A stretch of DNA of 35,306 bases from Succinivibrionaceae bacterium (GCA_017480795.1 JAFURY010000006.1:1-35306), one strand, 5' to 3'; shown: positions 16,600-24,956, counted from the stretch's first letter. Numbers and translations: made by a program. Notes: generated from the sequence alone by a model not told the origin.

Positions 16600-16863
16600 T
16601 TGGCGTATCAGATCACTTCCCGCTGCATCAACTGCGACATGTGCGTGCCCGAGTGTCCCAACGGCGCCATCGCCATGGGCAGACTTCACTACGAAATCGA
16701 TCCATGTCTCTGCGCCGAGTGCCTGGGCTTCAGCGACAGACCCAGCTGCGTGGCGGTCTGCCCGGTGAAGTGCATAAAAAGGATTCAGGAAGAGCATGAA
16801 AGACCGGCTGGGAAAAACGCCGGGAAAAAAGGCGCGAGAAACGCGGATAAAAATTCGGGATAA
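16600..16863 (+). CDS. yfhL: YfhL-type 2[4Fe-4S] ferredoxin
   Basis: This 87-aa ferredoxin has two cysteine sets. The first is C9-x2-C12-x2-C15-x3-C19-P. The second has the YfhL-specific spacing C38-x2-C41-x8-C50-x3-C54-P, unlike ordinary clostridial ferredoxins. The lysine- and glycine-rich tail after residue 65 is basic and probably disordered. The start is TTG at 16600, directly after the trhP stop, with GGGGAGG spaced 6 nt upstream. YfhL has been linked to U32-type RNA hydroxylases in E. coli (from memory), so co-transcription with trhP suggests it serves TrhP. A strong terminator ends the operon. Confidence 0.9.
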   Translation: MAYQITSRCINCDMCVPECPNGAIAMGRLHYEIDPCLCAECLGFSDRPSCVAVCPVKCIKRIQEEHERPAGKNAGKKGARNADKNSG

Positions 16864-16935
16864 GTCTCCCAGATTTCGCAGGATGTTTTCATCCAGAGCC
16901 TGGCAAGCGTGCGTTTCATGTTTCAGAAAATTGAA

Positions 16936-16978
16936 AAAGCCGGTCTCGGACCGGCTTTGTTCGTTTTAGTTTTTTTGT
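16936..16978 (+). terminator. Rho-independent terminator of rdgC-trhP-yfhL
   Basis: AAAGCCGGTC (16936-16945) and GACCGGCTTT (16949-16958) form a perfect 10-bp stem with a 3-nt loop. It is followed by T-rich sequence with a 7-T run from about 16971. The A-rich left flank allows it to work for convergent htpX transcription too. Confidence 0.85.
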
Positions 16979-17018
16979 TTTCGCTTTTCCGCCCCGGTTC
17001 ATGCCAGGGGCTTTGCCG

Positions 17019-17915
17019 TCACTTCAGCTTTTTCAGCGCCGCGATACGCTCGTGCAGCGGCGGATGACTGGCAAAAAGGCTGGCGATGGCCCGCTGCGGA
17101 TCGGAAATGCACATGGCCCGCACGGACTTGAGATTCTCGTCAACAGCGGATCCCCGCTGCAGCACCTGAAGAGCGGATATCATCTTGTCGGCTCCCACCA
17201 CTTCGGCCGATCCCGCATCGGCCCGGTACTCGCGCCATCTGGAGAACTTCATCTGCACCATGACGGCGGCCACGCCAAACACCGTATGCATAACCGAATT
17301 CACCATTCTGAAGATCATGTAGTAAAGTCCGCCGGTTCCTCTGCGGCTGTTTTTGCTCAGGGCGCCGGCTATGGCCGAGGCCACGATGAAGGAGAAGAAA
17401 TATACGAAAGAGTTCAGAAGCCCCTGCAGCAGAGCCGATGTCACCATGTCGCCGTTGGCCACGTGGGACATCTCATGACCCAGCACCGCCTCGCACTCGT
17501 CCCTGCTCATGGATGAAAACAGTCCCGTGCTGACGCACACCAGGGAGCTGTTCCGGCTCCATCCGGTGGCGAAAGCGTTCATTTCGTTGGATTTGTAGAT
17601 GCCCACCTCTGGCATGCCCACGCCCTTGGCGGCGGCAAGACGCTTCACTGTGTCCACCAGCCAGATCTCGTCGGAAGAGGACGGAGTGTCAATCACCTGA
17701 ACGCGCATGGCCTTCTTGACCATGAACTTGGACATGAAAAGACTGACGATGGAACCGGCGAAGCCCCAGAACAGACAGATCAGGATCAGAGGCAGATACC
17801 CTCCGGCATCGTCCAGATTGATATCGAAAACCGTCACGCAGATGGTGACAAACACGCCGAACACCACCATTACGCCCAGCATGGTGGCTATGTAATAAAG
17901 ACCCCGCGTCAGCAT
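17019..17915 (-). CDS. htpX: Membrane zinc metalloprotease HtpX
   Basis: HtpX is an inner-membrane M48 protease that degrades misfolded membrane proteins together with FtsH. The 298-aa protein has two N-terminal membrane segments (about 8-30 and 38-62). The zinc-binding motif is HEMSH at residues 147-151, and a further hydrophobic pair lies at about 160-215. The downstream glutamate ligand is in SRWREYRADAGSAEVVG. MNAFATGWS before the active site is typical. AAGGAG lies about 10 nt before the ATG at 17915. Length matches E. coli (293 aa). It converges on yfhL across a shared terminator. Confidence 0.95.
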   Translation of the reverse strand: MLTRGLYYIATMLGVMVVFGVFVTICVTVFDINLDDAGGYLPLILICLFWGFAGSIVSLFMSKFMVKKAMRVQVIDTPSSSDEIWLVDTVKRLAAAKGVGMPEVGIYKSNEMNAFATGWSRNSSLVCVSTGLFSSMSRDECEAVLGHEMSHVANGDMVTSALLQGLLNSFVYFFSFIVASAIAGALSKNSRRGTGGLYYMIFRMVNSVMHTVFGVAAVMVQMKFSRWREYRADAGSAEVVGADKMISALQVLQRGSAVDENLKSVRAMCISDPQRAIASLFASHPPLHERIAALKKLK

Positions 17916-18405
17916 TGCTCAAATTCTCCTTGAACCTAGCGCATTGAATTCCAAACACAAGTTGTCGCCATGATCTCAAACGACCGGCGAGTCTGAAAAC
18001 AATTCTAAACGTATCGGCGCAAATGATCCACGAATTTCAAAGGAACGGCCCGGAGCATGATGCCCAGCTGCCAAACTGCCGGGGCGCGCCCGGCGCTGGG
18101 TGAAACAATTCGTGACGGAATTATGTTCATGCAGGCATGACCGGGCCCTGCAAGCCATCTTTCGGCCGGCCGCGCAAAAGGACGCAGGAGGATCGGCGCA
18201 AGTTCAAACAGCAGGCGCCTGTCCGAAGTTCAGGCAAGATGCGCCGGAAAGCGCAGGAATACCGAATTCCGGGCCTTTGGTTTGCAAACGTCGCGCGTAT
18301 GACGCAAAATAGCGGCAACAGCCGGTTCGGCCGGTTCCTGCAGGACAACCACTGGACAGGCGGGAACCCGGTTGCGACGACGAAGTTCCCGGAGGAAAAC
18401 GAATC
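17916..18405. other. 490-bp intergenic region between divergent htpX and symporter genes
   Basis: No open frame here looks real. The region should hold divergent promoters for htpX and the symporter, but I see no convincing -35/-10 pair. Several GC-rich inverted repeats occur (for example around 18100 and CCGGTTCGGCCGG at 18321-18333) without T tracts. GGAGG at 18391-18395 is the symporter ribosome binding site. Confidence 0.5.
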
Positions 18406-19872
18406 ATGGAACTGTCCCTGACGCATATTCTGATGATGCTGCTTACCATGCTTGCGATCATCGCAAGCGGCATTCTGGCCGCCGGCCGGGCCAGAACATC
18501 CGAAGGCTTCAGCCTCAACGGCCGCAAAGGATCCTGGCCCATGGTATGCGGAGCCGTGGCCGGCGCCAGCATCGGCGGAGGATCCACCATCGGCACCTCC
18601 CAGATGGCCTTTTCCTGCGGACTTTCGGCCATCTGGTTCACCCTCGGCGTGGGCATCGGCCTCATCTTCATGGCCGTTTTCTTTGCAGGGCCCCTGCGCC
18701 GCAGCGGTCTTGAAACCATTTCCCAGGTGCTGATCGGATGCTACGGCCGCCAGTCGGGACCGGTAGCCAGCATCATCGCCTCCATCGGCATTTTCTTCTC
18801 CTGTCTGGCCTCCATGCTCCCGGCCATCTGGCTGCTGTCGGCCATGCTGGGCGTAAGCGTCTACGCCGCAGGAGCCGCGCTGATGATCCTCATCGCCGTC
18901 TACATCTACTTCGGCGGCATGAAGGGCGCCGCGGTGAGCGGCATCATGAAGACCGTCTTCATCTGGTCCATGCTGACTGTCACGGGCTTTACGGCATGGG
19001 ATCTGCTGTCCGATCTGCCGGATCCGCATCTGGCGTTTCCCGAGGATTCCTGGTTCGACGTTTTCAGCATCGGCCCCGGGCGCTGCCTTGAAAACATTTT
19101 TTCCCTGATTGTGGGCATCACCTGCTCCCAGACCTACGCCCAGGCGGTGTTTTCAGCCACCGACGCCCGAACCGCCAGAATCGGACTGCTGTCCGCCGCC
19201 GCCGTCAGCATGCCGGTGGGCATCCCCTGCGTTCTGGCGGCCATGTATATGCATGCGGCCCATCCCGAAACCCAGGCCATTCTGGCCCTGCCGAGCTTCG
19301 CCCTGAACTACCTCCACCCCGTGGTCGCCGGCATCACCATCGGCGCCCTGATGATGTCCCTGGTCAGCTCCGTTTCCGGCCTGACCTTCGGCATAAGCAC
19401 CATGCTCTCCCGGGATATCTGCTCCCCGCTTTTCGGTCTTCAAACCGACCGGGCCGTGCTGAGATGCAACAAGATCCTGATCCTGCTGATCTCGGCGGGA
19501 GTCATCGGCTTCGCCCTGGCCCATCTGGATTCCCAGGTGCTGACCTGGAATTTTCTCTCCATGAGTCTCAGAGGAAGCATTTTCATCCCTCTTGCCATGG
19601 CCATTATGGGCTGGCGCAGAATGGCCGCGCTCTGGGCGGTGCCGTCCATGCTCATGAGCTGCCTGGCCGCGGTGGTTTCAAGAGAGTTCCTGAGCCTTGA
19701 CATACCGCCGCTGTTCATCGGCTTCATCGCCAGCAGCACCGTGGTTTTCATCGGCATCGTCGCCAGCCGCAGACTCAACCACAGCCTGCTTAAAATCTCC
19801 GCCCGGCTCCGGCTGGCCGTCTCAAAAAGGGCTAAAATGTTGCACAGATCACATGATAAAACTATAATGTGA
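18406..19872 (+). CDS. Sodium:solute symporter family protein
   Basis: This inner-membrane transporter of the SSS/SSF (2.A.21) family is 488 aa with about 12-13 hydrophobic segments. The early stretch GAVAGASIGGGSTIGTSQMAF corresponds to the family's unwound TM1 with small residues around the Na+ and substrate sites. YIYFGGMKGAAVSGIMKT matches the conserved region of the family around TM5. A basic cytoplasmic tail (RLRLAVSKRAKMLHRSHDK) closes the protein. GGAGG lies about 10 nt before the ATG at 18406. The substrate cannot be deduced. The 3' end overlaps the suhB promoter. Confidence 0.88.
   Translation: MELSLTHILMMLLTMLAIIASGILAAGRARTSEGFSLNGRKGSWPMVCGAVAGASIGGGSTIGTSQMAFSCGLSAIWFTLGVGIGLIFMAVFFAGPLRRSGLETISQVLIGCYGRQSGPVASIIASIGIFFSCLASMLPAIWLLSAMLGVSVYAAGAALMILIAVYIYFGGMKGAAVSGIMKTVFIWSMLTVTGFTAWDLLSDLPDPHLAFPEDSWFDVFSIGPGRCLENIFSLIVGITCSQTYAQAVFSATDARTARIGLLSAAAVSMPVGIPCVLAAMYMHAAHPETQAILALPSFALNYLHPVVAGITIGALMMSLVSSVSGLTFGISTMLSRDICSPLFGLQTDRAVLRCNKILILLISAGVIGFALAHLDSQVLTWNFLSMSLRGSIFIPLAMAIMGWRRMAALWAVPSMLMSCLAAVVSREFLSLDIPPLFIGFIASSTVVFIGIVASRRLNHSLLKISARLRLAVSKRAKMLHRSHDKTIM
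19840..19868 (+). promoter_or_regulatory. Sigma-70 promoter for suhB
   Basis: A perfect -10 TATAAT at 19863-19868 lies 17 bp from a -35-like TTGCAC at 19840-19845, just inside the end of the symporter gene. Transcription would start near 19875, leaving a ~24-nt leader before suhB. Confidence 0.6.
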
Positions 19873-19898
19873 GAACGATTTTTTACTCTCGGTGATTT

Positions 19899-20747
19899 AT
19901 GAACAACGGTATGCTGAACACGGCGGCCAGAGCCGCCAGAATTGCGGGAAAGATCATTCTCAGAAATTTCGAGCAGGCTGATCTTGATGTGGCGGAAAAA
20001 CAGAAAAACGATCTGGTGACCAACATCGACAAGGAATGCGAGAAGGCCATCTTTGACTTCATCGGCAGCAAATATCCGGGACACCGTTTCCTTGGCGAGG
20101 AGGGCGGCGCCCAGGAAACCAGGCAGGCGCCGGAAACCGAGGCCGCAAAGACCAGAAAACCAGGTCTTGGCAAAGCGTCCGGAGATCATCTGTGGATTGT
20201 TGATCCGATAGACGGCACCACCAATTTCGTCAAGGGGATCCCCCACGTGGCCGTCTCCATCGCCCTTCAGATCAACGGCGTCACCGAGCTGGGAGTGGTG
20301 TACGATCCGATTCGGGACGAAATGTTCCAGGCTCTGAGAGGCCAGGGAGCCGTTCTGAACAACCGGCGTCTGAGAGTAACCGACGCCATGGGTCTCGACG
20401 GCACGATTCTGGCCACCGCCTTCCCTCACCGCAAGCGGGAACTGATGGATTCCTACACCGCCATCCTCATGCGGGTATTCAAGGAATGCGCCGACATCCG
20501 CCGTGCCGGAACCGCCTCCCTTGATCTGGCATATGTGGCGGCAGGTCGCCTTGACGGCTACTTCGAACTTGGCCTGAAGCCGTGGGACATGGCGGCAGGC
20601 GAACTGATGGTCAGAGAAGCCGGGGGCATCGTGGCCGATTTCAAGGGCGGAAACGATTACATGAAGTCCGGATCCGTTCTCTGCGGAAATCCCAAGATCG
20701 CAAAGCGTCTGGTGGCGCTGGCCCGGGAGGATTCGGCAAACCTCTAA
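19899..20747 (+). CDS. suhB: Inositol-1-monophosphatase / SuhB
   Basis: This Mg2+-dependent sugar-phosphate phosphatase hydrolyses inositol monophosphates. In E. coli SuhB also joins the NusA/rRNA antitermination complex. The 282-aa protein has the metal-site motif WIVDPIDGTTNF (D102, D105), GEE at 66-68 and the second motif KPWDMAAGELMVREAGG (D230). Compared with E. coli SuhB (267 aa) it carries a ~13-residue charged insertion at about 72-95, between the GEE and WIVDP motifs. The Shine-Dalgarno sequence is weak (CGGTGA), which may reflect translational control. A bidirectional terminator follows. Confidence 0.93.
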   Translation: MNNGMLNTAARAARIAGKIILRNFEQADLDVAEKQKNDLVTNIDKECEKAIFDFIGSKYPGHRFLGEEGGAQETRQAPETEAAKTRKPGLGKASGDHLWIVDPIDGTTNFVKGIPHVAVSIALQINGVTELGVVYDPIRDEMFQALRGQGAVLNNRRLRVTDAMGLDGTILATAFPHRKRELMDSYTAILMRVFKECADIRRAGTASLDLAYVAAGRLDGYFELGLKPWDMAAGELMVREAGGIVADFKGGNDYMKSGSVLCGNPKIAKRLVALAREDSANL

Positions 20748-20800
20748 AGGCAGTCTTTCCGGCCGGGCAGGATCTGCCGCCGCCAGCCGGAGAGGATCTG

Positions 20801-20833
20801 AAAAGGCCGCCCTGCTATGCAGGGCGGCCTTTT
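20801..20833. terminator. Bidirectional terminator between suhB and nifS
   Basis: A perfect 15-bp stem, AAAAGGCCGCCCTGC (20801-20815) with GCAGGGCGGCCTTTT (20819-20833), has a 3-nt loop. T runs on both strands let it serve the convergent suhB and nifS transcripts. Confidence 0.85.
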
Positions 20834-20968
20834 GAATTTCGAGTTTCGCGGTTTGGAATTTCGCAGTCCGACTGCGGTCTTTATGCTCCCGGCGGGATTT
20901 CCGCATTAGTCCGCTCAGATCCGCCTTTCTTTTGGCTCGGGCGGTCCTGAGAACGGACTCAGAGCGCG

Positions 20969-22192
20969 TCAGGCTCCCAGCGTTCCCTTGAAATCAGGAT
21001 TGAAGGCCGGAGCTCCCTCCGCCACCTGCTTCCAGTACGGACTCATGGCCCGGAGATCGGCGATGATCCGGGGCACCTTTTCCACCACGTAGTCGATCTC
21101 CTCCTGCGTCGTGTAGCGGGAGAGGGAGAAGCGGATGGTGCCGTGGGCCGCGGTGAAAGGAACCTTCATGGCCATCATCACATGGCTTGGCTCAAGGGAT
21201 CCGGAGGTGCAGGCGCTGCCGGAGGAGGCGGCGATGCCCTCGTGATTGAGCTTCAGCAGAATGCCCTCGCCCTCCACGTATTCAAAGGCGATGTTGGAGG
21301 TGTTGGGAGTGCGATTCCGGGCATCCCCGGTGACGAAGGCGTGGGTGACGCGGGAAAGAATGCCCTGCTCCAGGCGATCTCTGAGGCGCGCGGTCTCGTC
21401 CGCGCCCCCGGAGGCGAGATATTCCTCCGCCATCCGGCATACCCGGCCAAGGGCCGCGATGGAGGCGGAGTTCTCGGTGCCGGCCCGTCTGCCCCGCTCC
21501 TGATGGCCGCCACGCATGAAATTGCGGAATCTGGTGCCGAAACGCACGTAAAGGGCGCCGACTCCCTTGGGAGCGTGCAGCTTGTGGCCGGAGAAGGACA
21601 GCATGTCGATGCAGGTATCCTTCAGGCTGATAGGCAGCTTGCCCACCGCCTGCACCGCATCGGTATGGAACAGGATCCCCTTTTCCCTTGCCATGCGGGC
21701 CAGTTCCGGCACCGGGAAAACCGTGCCGGTTTCGTTGTTGGCCCACATGATGGAAACCAGCGCCACCCGATCCGACAGTTTCGAGCGGTAAAAATCAAGG
21801 TCCAGCTGTCCCCTGGAGTTGACCGGCACCCGGTGCACCGTGTAGCCCCGCTCCTCAAGGTAGGCGCAGGGCTGTAGAATCGCCGGATGCTCCACCGCCG
21901 AGGTGATGATCTCCCTGCGATCGGGATAGGCCTGAACGGCGGAGAAAATGGCGGTGTTGTCGGATTCGGTGGCGCAGGAGGTGAAAATTATTTCGGAGTC
22001 CTTCTCGGCGCCCAGGAGACCTGCCACCCGGCTGCGGGCCAGAGCGAGACTTTCGCTTACCGGCGTTCCGAAATCGTGCATGGAGGACGGATTGCCGTAC
22101 ACGTCGGTAAGAAACGGCATCATCTCCTCAAGGGCCTCGGGGGCCACTCTGGTGGTGGCGTTGTTGTCCAGGTAAACCTTCATCTCACTCAT
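20969..22192 (-). CDS. nifS: Cysteine desulfurase NifS
   Basis: This PLP enzyme takes sulfur from cysteine and passes it as a persulfide to the NifU scaffold. The 407-aa protein shows the PLP lysine in [10 protein letters not shown] (K204), [10 protein letters not shown] and the sulfur-accepting loop [10 protein letters not shown] (C328). The sequence is of the NifS type, with RRAGTEN and the partner NifU. Its ATG at 22192 lies inside the end of nifU (8-bp overlap), so the two are translationally coupled. No nitrogenase genes are visible, so the pair most likely serves general iron-sulfur assembly. Confidence 0.95.
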   Translation of the reverse strand: MSEMKVYLDNNATTRVAPEALEEMMPFLTDVYGNPSSMHDFGTPVSESLALARSRVAGLLGAEKDSEIIFTSCATESDNTAIFSAVQAYPDRREIITSAVEHPAILQPCAYLEERGYTVHRVPVNSRGQLDLDFYRSKLSDRVALVSIMWANNETGTVFPVPELARMAREKGILFHTDAVQAVGKLPISLKDTCIDMLSFSGHKLHAPKGVGALYVRFGTRFRNFMRGGHQERGRRAGTENSASIAALGRVCRMAEEYLASGGADETARLRDRLEQGILSRVTHAFVTGDARNRTPNTSNIAFEYVEGEGILLKLNHEGIAASSGSACTSGSLEPSHVMMAMKVPFTAAHGTIRFSLSRYTTQEEIDYVVEKVPRIIADLRAMSPYWKQVAEGAPAFNPDFKGTLGA

Positions 22193-23234
22193 GATCGAAC
22201 TCTCCTGACATCGGGTTGTTTAGATTGTTGATGACGGTCTTCAGTCCCAGCCGCTCCTCGATGAGATCGGCGATGAAGGAAAGCGTCATGTCCTCCATCA
22301 TGCAGCCCTGGCACTGACCGGTGAGCCGGACGTCGATCCGGGTGAAATCCACATGCACCAGCTCGATGTCGCCGCCGTCTCCGTTAAGTCCCGGCCTGAT
22401 CTCGTCGAACAGATCGGAAATCGGTTTCCAGAGCAGATGGTCGGGATTCGGTCCGGTGGCGTTCTTCCTGCCGGCATCCGGCTTTTTCGGCTCAGGGCGC
22501 ATGAAAAACGGCCTGGCCGGAGCGTCGTCCGCCGCGCTTGCCTCCTTCGGCGGATGCGCGCCGCCAGCAGCGCCCATTTCCCTGGCATGGTCGTGACTGC
22601 AGGATTTTTCCTCCGCGGCCTTTCTTACCGCCTCCATGTCGGTGGTGACGTATTTGCCGGCGTACTCGCCCTTTTTGATGCCATCAAGAATTTTCTCGAT
22701 CTTCTCGTGGCATGATCCGCAGGCGCCGCCGGCCTTGGTGTAGTTGATGACATCCTGCAGCGTGGAGAGGTTGTTTTCGGTCACCTCCCGCACGATCTTG
22801 GCCTCGTCGATGCCGAAGCACTTGCAGATGAGAGGGGATTCGATGTGATTCTCCTCGGGAGTTATGCCGCGGTAGTTGGCGATGGCCGCATCCAGGGCCT
22901 CCCGGCCCATCACCGAGCAGTGCATTTTTTCGGGAGGCAGTCCGTCGAGATAATCGGCAATGTCCTTGTTGGTCACCTTGGCGGCCTCGTCGAGGGTCTT
23001 GCCGATGATCATCTCGGTAAGGGCCGAAGAGGATGCGATGGCGCTGCCGCAGCCGAAGGTCTGAAAGCCGGCATCCTCGATGACCTCGGTCTCGGGATTG
23101 ACCCTGAGCTGGAGCCGCAGGGCGTCGCCGCAGGTGATGGATCCCACGTCTCCGGTGGCGTTGGCATCCTTCACCTCCTTGGCGTTGCGAGGATTGAAAA
23201 AGTAATCCTTGACCTTATCGGAATAGTCCCACAT
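22185..23234 (-). CDS. nifU: Full-length NifU iron-sulfur scaffold
   Basis: This 349-aa three-domain scaffold builds Fe-S clusters with NifS. Domain 1 (residues 1-125) is IscU-like with C35, C62 and C106 plus D37. Domain 2 (about 134-185) is a BFD-like [2Fe-2S] domain with C137, C139, C172 and C175. A Pro/Ala/His-rich linker (about 205-262) follows. Domain 3 (about 265-345) is an Nfu domain whose C-x2-C is C308/C311 in [10 protein letters not shown]. Full-length NifU is longer than IscU (about 128 aa) and typical of NIF systems, which in non-diazotrophs are mostly found in anaerobes and microaerophiles. An extended -10 promoter lies upstream. It overlaps nifS. Confidence 0.95.
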   Translation of the reverse strand: MWDYSDKVKDYFFNPRNAKEVKDANATGDVGSITCGDALRLQLRVNPETEVIEDAGFQTFGCGSAIASSSALTEMIIGKTLDEAAKVTNKDIADYLDGLPPEKMHCSVMGREALDAAIANYRGITPEENHIESPLICKCFGIDEAKIVREVTENNLSTLQDVINYTKAGGACGSCHEKIEKILDGIKKGEYAGKYVTTDMEAVRKAAEEKSCSHDHAREMGAAGGAHPPKEASAADDAPARPFFMRPEPKKPDAGRKNATGPNPDHLLWKPISDLFDEIRPGLNGDGGDIELVHVDFTRIDVRLTGQCQGCMMEDMTLSFIADLIEERLGLKTVINNLNNPMSGEFDHE

Positions 23235-23246
23235 TGCAAACTCCGT

Positions 23247-23256
23247 ATACCTGACT
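23247..23256. promoter_or_regulatory. IscR-like half-site upstream of nifU
   Basis: ATACCTGACT matches the left half of the E. coli IscR type 1 site consensus (ATASYYGACT) at all ten positions, between the nifU start codon and its probable promoter. The other half of the palindrome is not conserved, so the regulator is uncertain. A match of this length is suggestive because of its position next to a Fe-S assembly operon. Confidence 0.3.
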
Positions 23257-23293
23257 CAAAAATATATCCAACGTACATTAATCGATTACCCGG

Positions 23294-23302
23294 ATTATAT
23301 CA
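23294..23302 (-). promoter_or_regulatory. Extended -10 promoter of nifUS
   Basis: On the minus strand TGATATAAT combines a perfect -10 (TATAAT, 23299-23294) with the extended TG. No good -35 is seen. Transcription would start near 23286, about 50 nt before the nifU start. Confidence 0.5.
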
Positions 23303-23639
23303 CACCGGCGCGCCGGCACGCGGAGACCGTCGCCAGCTTTGTATATATTTTGACAGACAGTAAACCCCAATAGCGGAATCGCGCTTACAGGCGGACTGAA
23401 GAAAACCAGCCGGCAAAACCGGGGGGGGCGAAGGAGATTCGGACAAACGCGAACGGCGCGCCGGAAGATGCGGCGGGAGACGGGCGCATCACGAGCGCCG
23501 GGGCGGGAACGGGATCGGAACAGAGCGCGGAGAACAAGGGCGAGCGCCGGCGACGGGCGGCCATGAACCGCGGAATGCGGCAAAGACAGGCAGGCGGCCT
23601 GGCGCAGCGGCGGTCCGGAATCCGGCTCCGGACCCGCCG
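23303..23639. other. ~340-bp GC-rich intergenic region between lrp and nifU
   Basis: A minus-strand open frame fills this stretch but its translation is a Pro/Arg/Ser-rich string with no domain and no ribosome binding site. It looks like a by-product of GC-rich sequence. A run of seven G bases occurs at about 23420-23427. I see no terminator hairpin for lrp and no repeat. Confidence 0.4.
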
Positions 23640-24104
23640 TCACTGAGCCTGATCGGCAAGCTCGGGATTTACGCCCCGCGGCTCCACAGCGGTGGAGAAT
23701 ACAATCAGAGTGTTGGTGACGCCGAAGCGCTTCTGGAGAAAGCCGATGAAGCCGTCAAGCTCCATGGTGGTTCTGAAAGCCACCTTGATGAGCATGGAGT
23801 AGTTGCCGGTGACGCAGTTGCACTCAAGCACGTTGGGACAGGTGTCGATGTACTGATAGAACTCGGGCTTGCCGGTAGGCGGCACCTCGAGATTGATGAA
23901 TGCGGTGATGTTGAAGCCCAGCTTGTACTGGTCGATGCGGGCCGAATATCCCTTGATGACGCCGGTGTTCTGCAGCTTTTCGATGCGGGAGGATACCGCC
24001 GGAGTGGAAAGCTCCACCTTTTCCGCCAGATATTTCAGCGAATAGCGGGCGTTCTCCTGCAGAAGCTTAATTAGTTTGATGTCCGTGCGATCAAGCTGCT
24101 CCAT
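23640..24104 (-). CDS. Lrp/AsnC-family transcriptional regulator
   Basis: This 154-aa feast/famine regulator has an N-terminal winged helix-turn-helix. It begins LDRTDIKLIKLLQENARYSL and includes the recognition region LSTPAVSSRIEKLQNTGVI. The C-terminal RAM domain (about 65-150) binds amino-acid effectors and oligomerises; NVLECNCVTGNYSMLIKV is its typical core. GGGGACA lies just before the ATG at 24104. It is divergent from dnaT. Its leader contains a terminator-like hairpin downstream of a good promoter, so its expression may be attenuated. Which amino acid it senses cannot be told. A member of the general Lrp group is possible, but the sequence alone does not make it the global Lrp. Confidence 0.92.
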   Translation of the reverse strand: MEQLDRTDIKLIKLLQENARYSLKYLAEKVELSTPAVSSRIEKLQNTGVIKGYSARIDQYKLGFNITAFINLEVPPTGKPEFYQYIDTCPNVLECNCVTGNYSMLIKVAFRTTMELDGFIGFLQKRFGVTNTLIVFSTAVEPRGVNPELADQAQ

Positions 24105-24133
24105 ATTGTCCCCAGCCTGGTTAGAAAGCGACT

Positions 24134-24176
24134 AAAAAACCCGCCGCCGCCCGGAATCCTGAAGACGGGGCGGCGG
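24134..24176 (-). terminator. Terminator-like hairpin in the lrp-type gene leader
   Basis: On the minus strand CCGCCGCCC (24176-24168) pairs perfectly with GGGCGGCGG (24152-24144) around a 15-nt loop. The sequence CGGG and then six T residues (A run 24134-24139 on the plus strand) follow. It sits between the regulator's promoter (24189-24216) and its ATG at 24104, where it could end transcription early. Confidence 0.6.
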
Positions 24177-24188
24177 AAACACGTGCTA

Positions 24189-24216
24189 ATTGTACTACCA
24201 GATAAAATAAAGTCAA
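24189..24216 (-). promoter_or_regulatory. Sigma-70 promoter of the Lrp-type gene
   Basis: On the minus strand TTGACT (24216-24211, 5 of 6) is spaced 16 bp from TACAAT (24194-24189, 5 of 6). Transcription would begin near 24182, directly before the hairpin at 24176-24144. Confidence 0.6.
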
Positions 24217-24327
24217 AACCGCCCGAGGCGAGGTTTCAAACCGCTTTGTCCCCGCAGAAAAAACATCCGATGAGCCAAACAGGATGCGACTCGCACATTT
24301 CCTCCGCGGAAAAAAGCACGCGTAATG

Positions 24328-24333
24328 TATAAT
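24328..24333 (+). promoter_or_regulatory. -10 box candidate for dnaT-dnaC
   Basis: A perfect TATAAT lies 18 bp before the dnaT start codon; no clear -35 is found at 16-18 bp upstream. The transcript would have a leader of only about 12 nt, consisting essentially of the strong GGGGAGG ribosome binding site at 24341-24347. Confidence 0.4.
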
Positions 24334-24351
24334 TGTCCATGGGGAGGAATT

Positions 24352-24951
24352 ATGAATCAGACAGAAATCATCAGGCTCAACAACCGCTTTGTCAGTCACG
24401 CGGCAAGATCTCTTTACATATTCGAAATCCGTCCGTCGGCGGACGTTTCCCTGGCCTATCGGGCGGATTACAACCGGATGAGGCAGGCCCTTACGGTGCT
24501 TGGCCGGGACGGGCACCCGGTTTACGCGCCGACTCCCTCCGACATTACCGCCTGCATCGAGGAGCTGGCCGGTATCGGCATGCTGCTTCCGGCAGGGGAT
24601 TCCGTCAGAGAGCACGAGGACTACCACGGACTCACCTTCGTTCTGCCCCTGGCGCGCGAGGCGGCGATGGTCTCAGACGCCGAGGAGCTTGAACAGGTGT
24701 ACCGCATGCACGAGAACTGGACGCCTTCCGACGGCTTCCGCGCCTCGGCCCGCATGGCCATGCTCATCGACGTCTCCTACAGCAGAGAGGAGCTGGCGGA
24801 GTTCAGGGCGTACTGGAGCGCCAGAGGCGACACCCGCCTCACCTCCGCCAGGTGGGATCAGAAATTCGTGTCCTATCTCAAGCGCCGTCACAGCATAAGT
24901 TCGGATCAGGTTCCCGTCTACCGCGAGCGGATCGGATTTCAACGGAGATAA
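24352..24951 (+). CDS. dnaT: DnaT-like primosomal protein
   Basis: DnaT links PriB/PriA-bound DNA to the DnaB-DnaC complex during restart of stalled replication. The 199-aa protein carries a DnaT-type ssDNA-binding domain at about residues 120-182. NWTPSDGFRASARMAMLIDV aligns with the E. coli stretch of Trp-x-Pro-x2-x-Phe type, and ELAEFRAYWSARGDTRLTSA plus RWDQKFVSYLKRRH match its AYW...W-Q-QK pattern. The N-terminal ~100 residues differ from E. coli. GGGGAGG spaced 4 nt from ATG 24352 is an excellent ribosome binding site, and an upstream in-frame start is not needed. A dnaC-like gene follows after 5 bp, which is the usual dnaT-dnaC order. Confidence 0.82.
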   Translation: MNQTEIIRLNNRFVSHAARSLYIFEIRPSADVSLAYRADYNRMRQALTVLGRDGHPVYAPTPSDITACIEELAGIGMLLPAGDSVREHEDYHGLTFVLPLAREAAMVSDAEELEQVYRMHENWTPSDGFRASARMAMLIDVSYSREELAEFRAYWSARGDTRLTSARWDQKFVSYLKRRHSISSDQVPVYRERIGFQRR

Positions 24952-24956
24952 AATTT

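Noticed and set aside
14977-16797. 606-codon minus-strand open frame
   Set aside because: It lies antisense to rdgC, trhP and yfhL, which are strongly supported; the translation is His/Gly/Val-rich with no domain and is a by-product of GC-rich codon use.
17916-18405. Small RNA or repeat in the htpX-symporter gap
   Set aside because: GC-rich inverted repeats are present but no promoter plus terminator pair, and no repeat occurs elsewhere in the window.
19440-20906. 488-codon minus-strand open frame
   Set aside because: It spans the end of the symporter gene and all of suhB on the opposite strand, both well supported, and runs through a terminator.
20969-23234. Nitrogen fixation locus
   Set aside because: nifU and nifS alone do not indicate nitrogenase; no nifHDK or nif accessory genes are in the window and the neighbours are housekeeping genes.
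23278-23643. 121-codon minus-strand frame between the Lrp-type gene and nifU
   Set aside because: The translation is Pro/Arg/Ser-rich with no ribosome binding site or domain, and it covers the nifU promoter.
24121-24627. 168-codon minus-strand frame
   Set aside because: It overlaps dnaT on the other strand and the promoter and hairpin of the Lrp-type gene; no motif is present.
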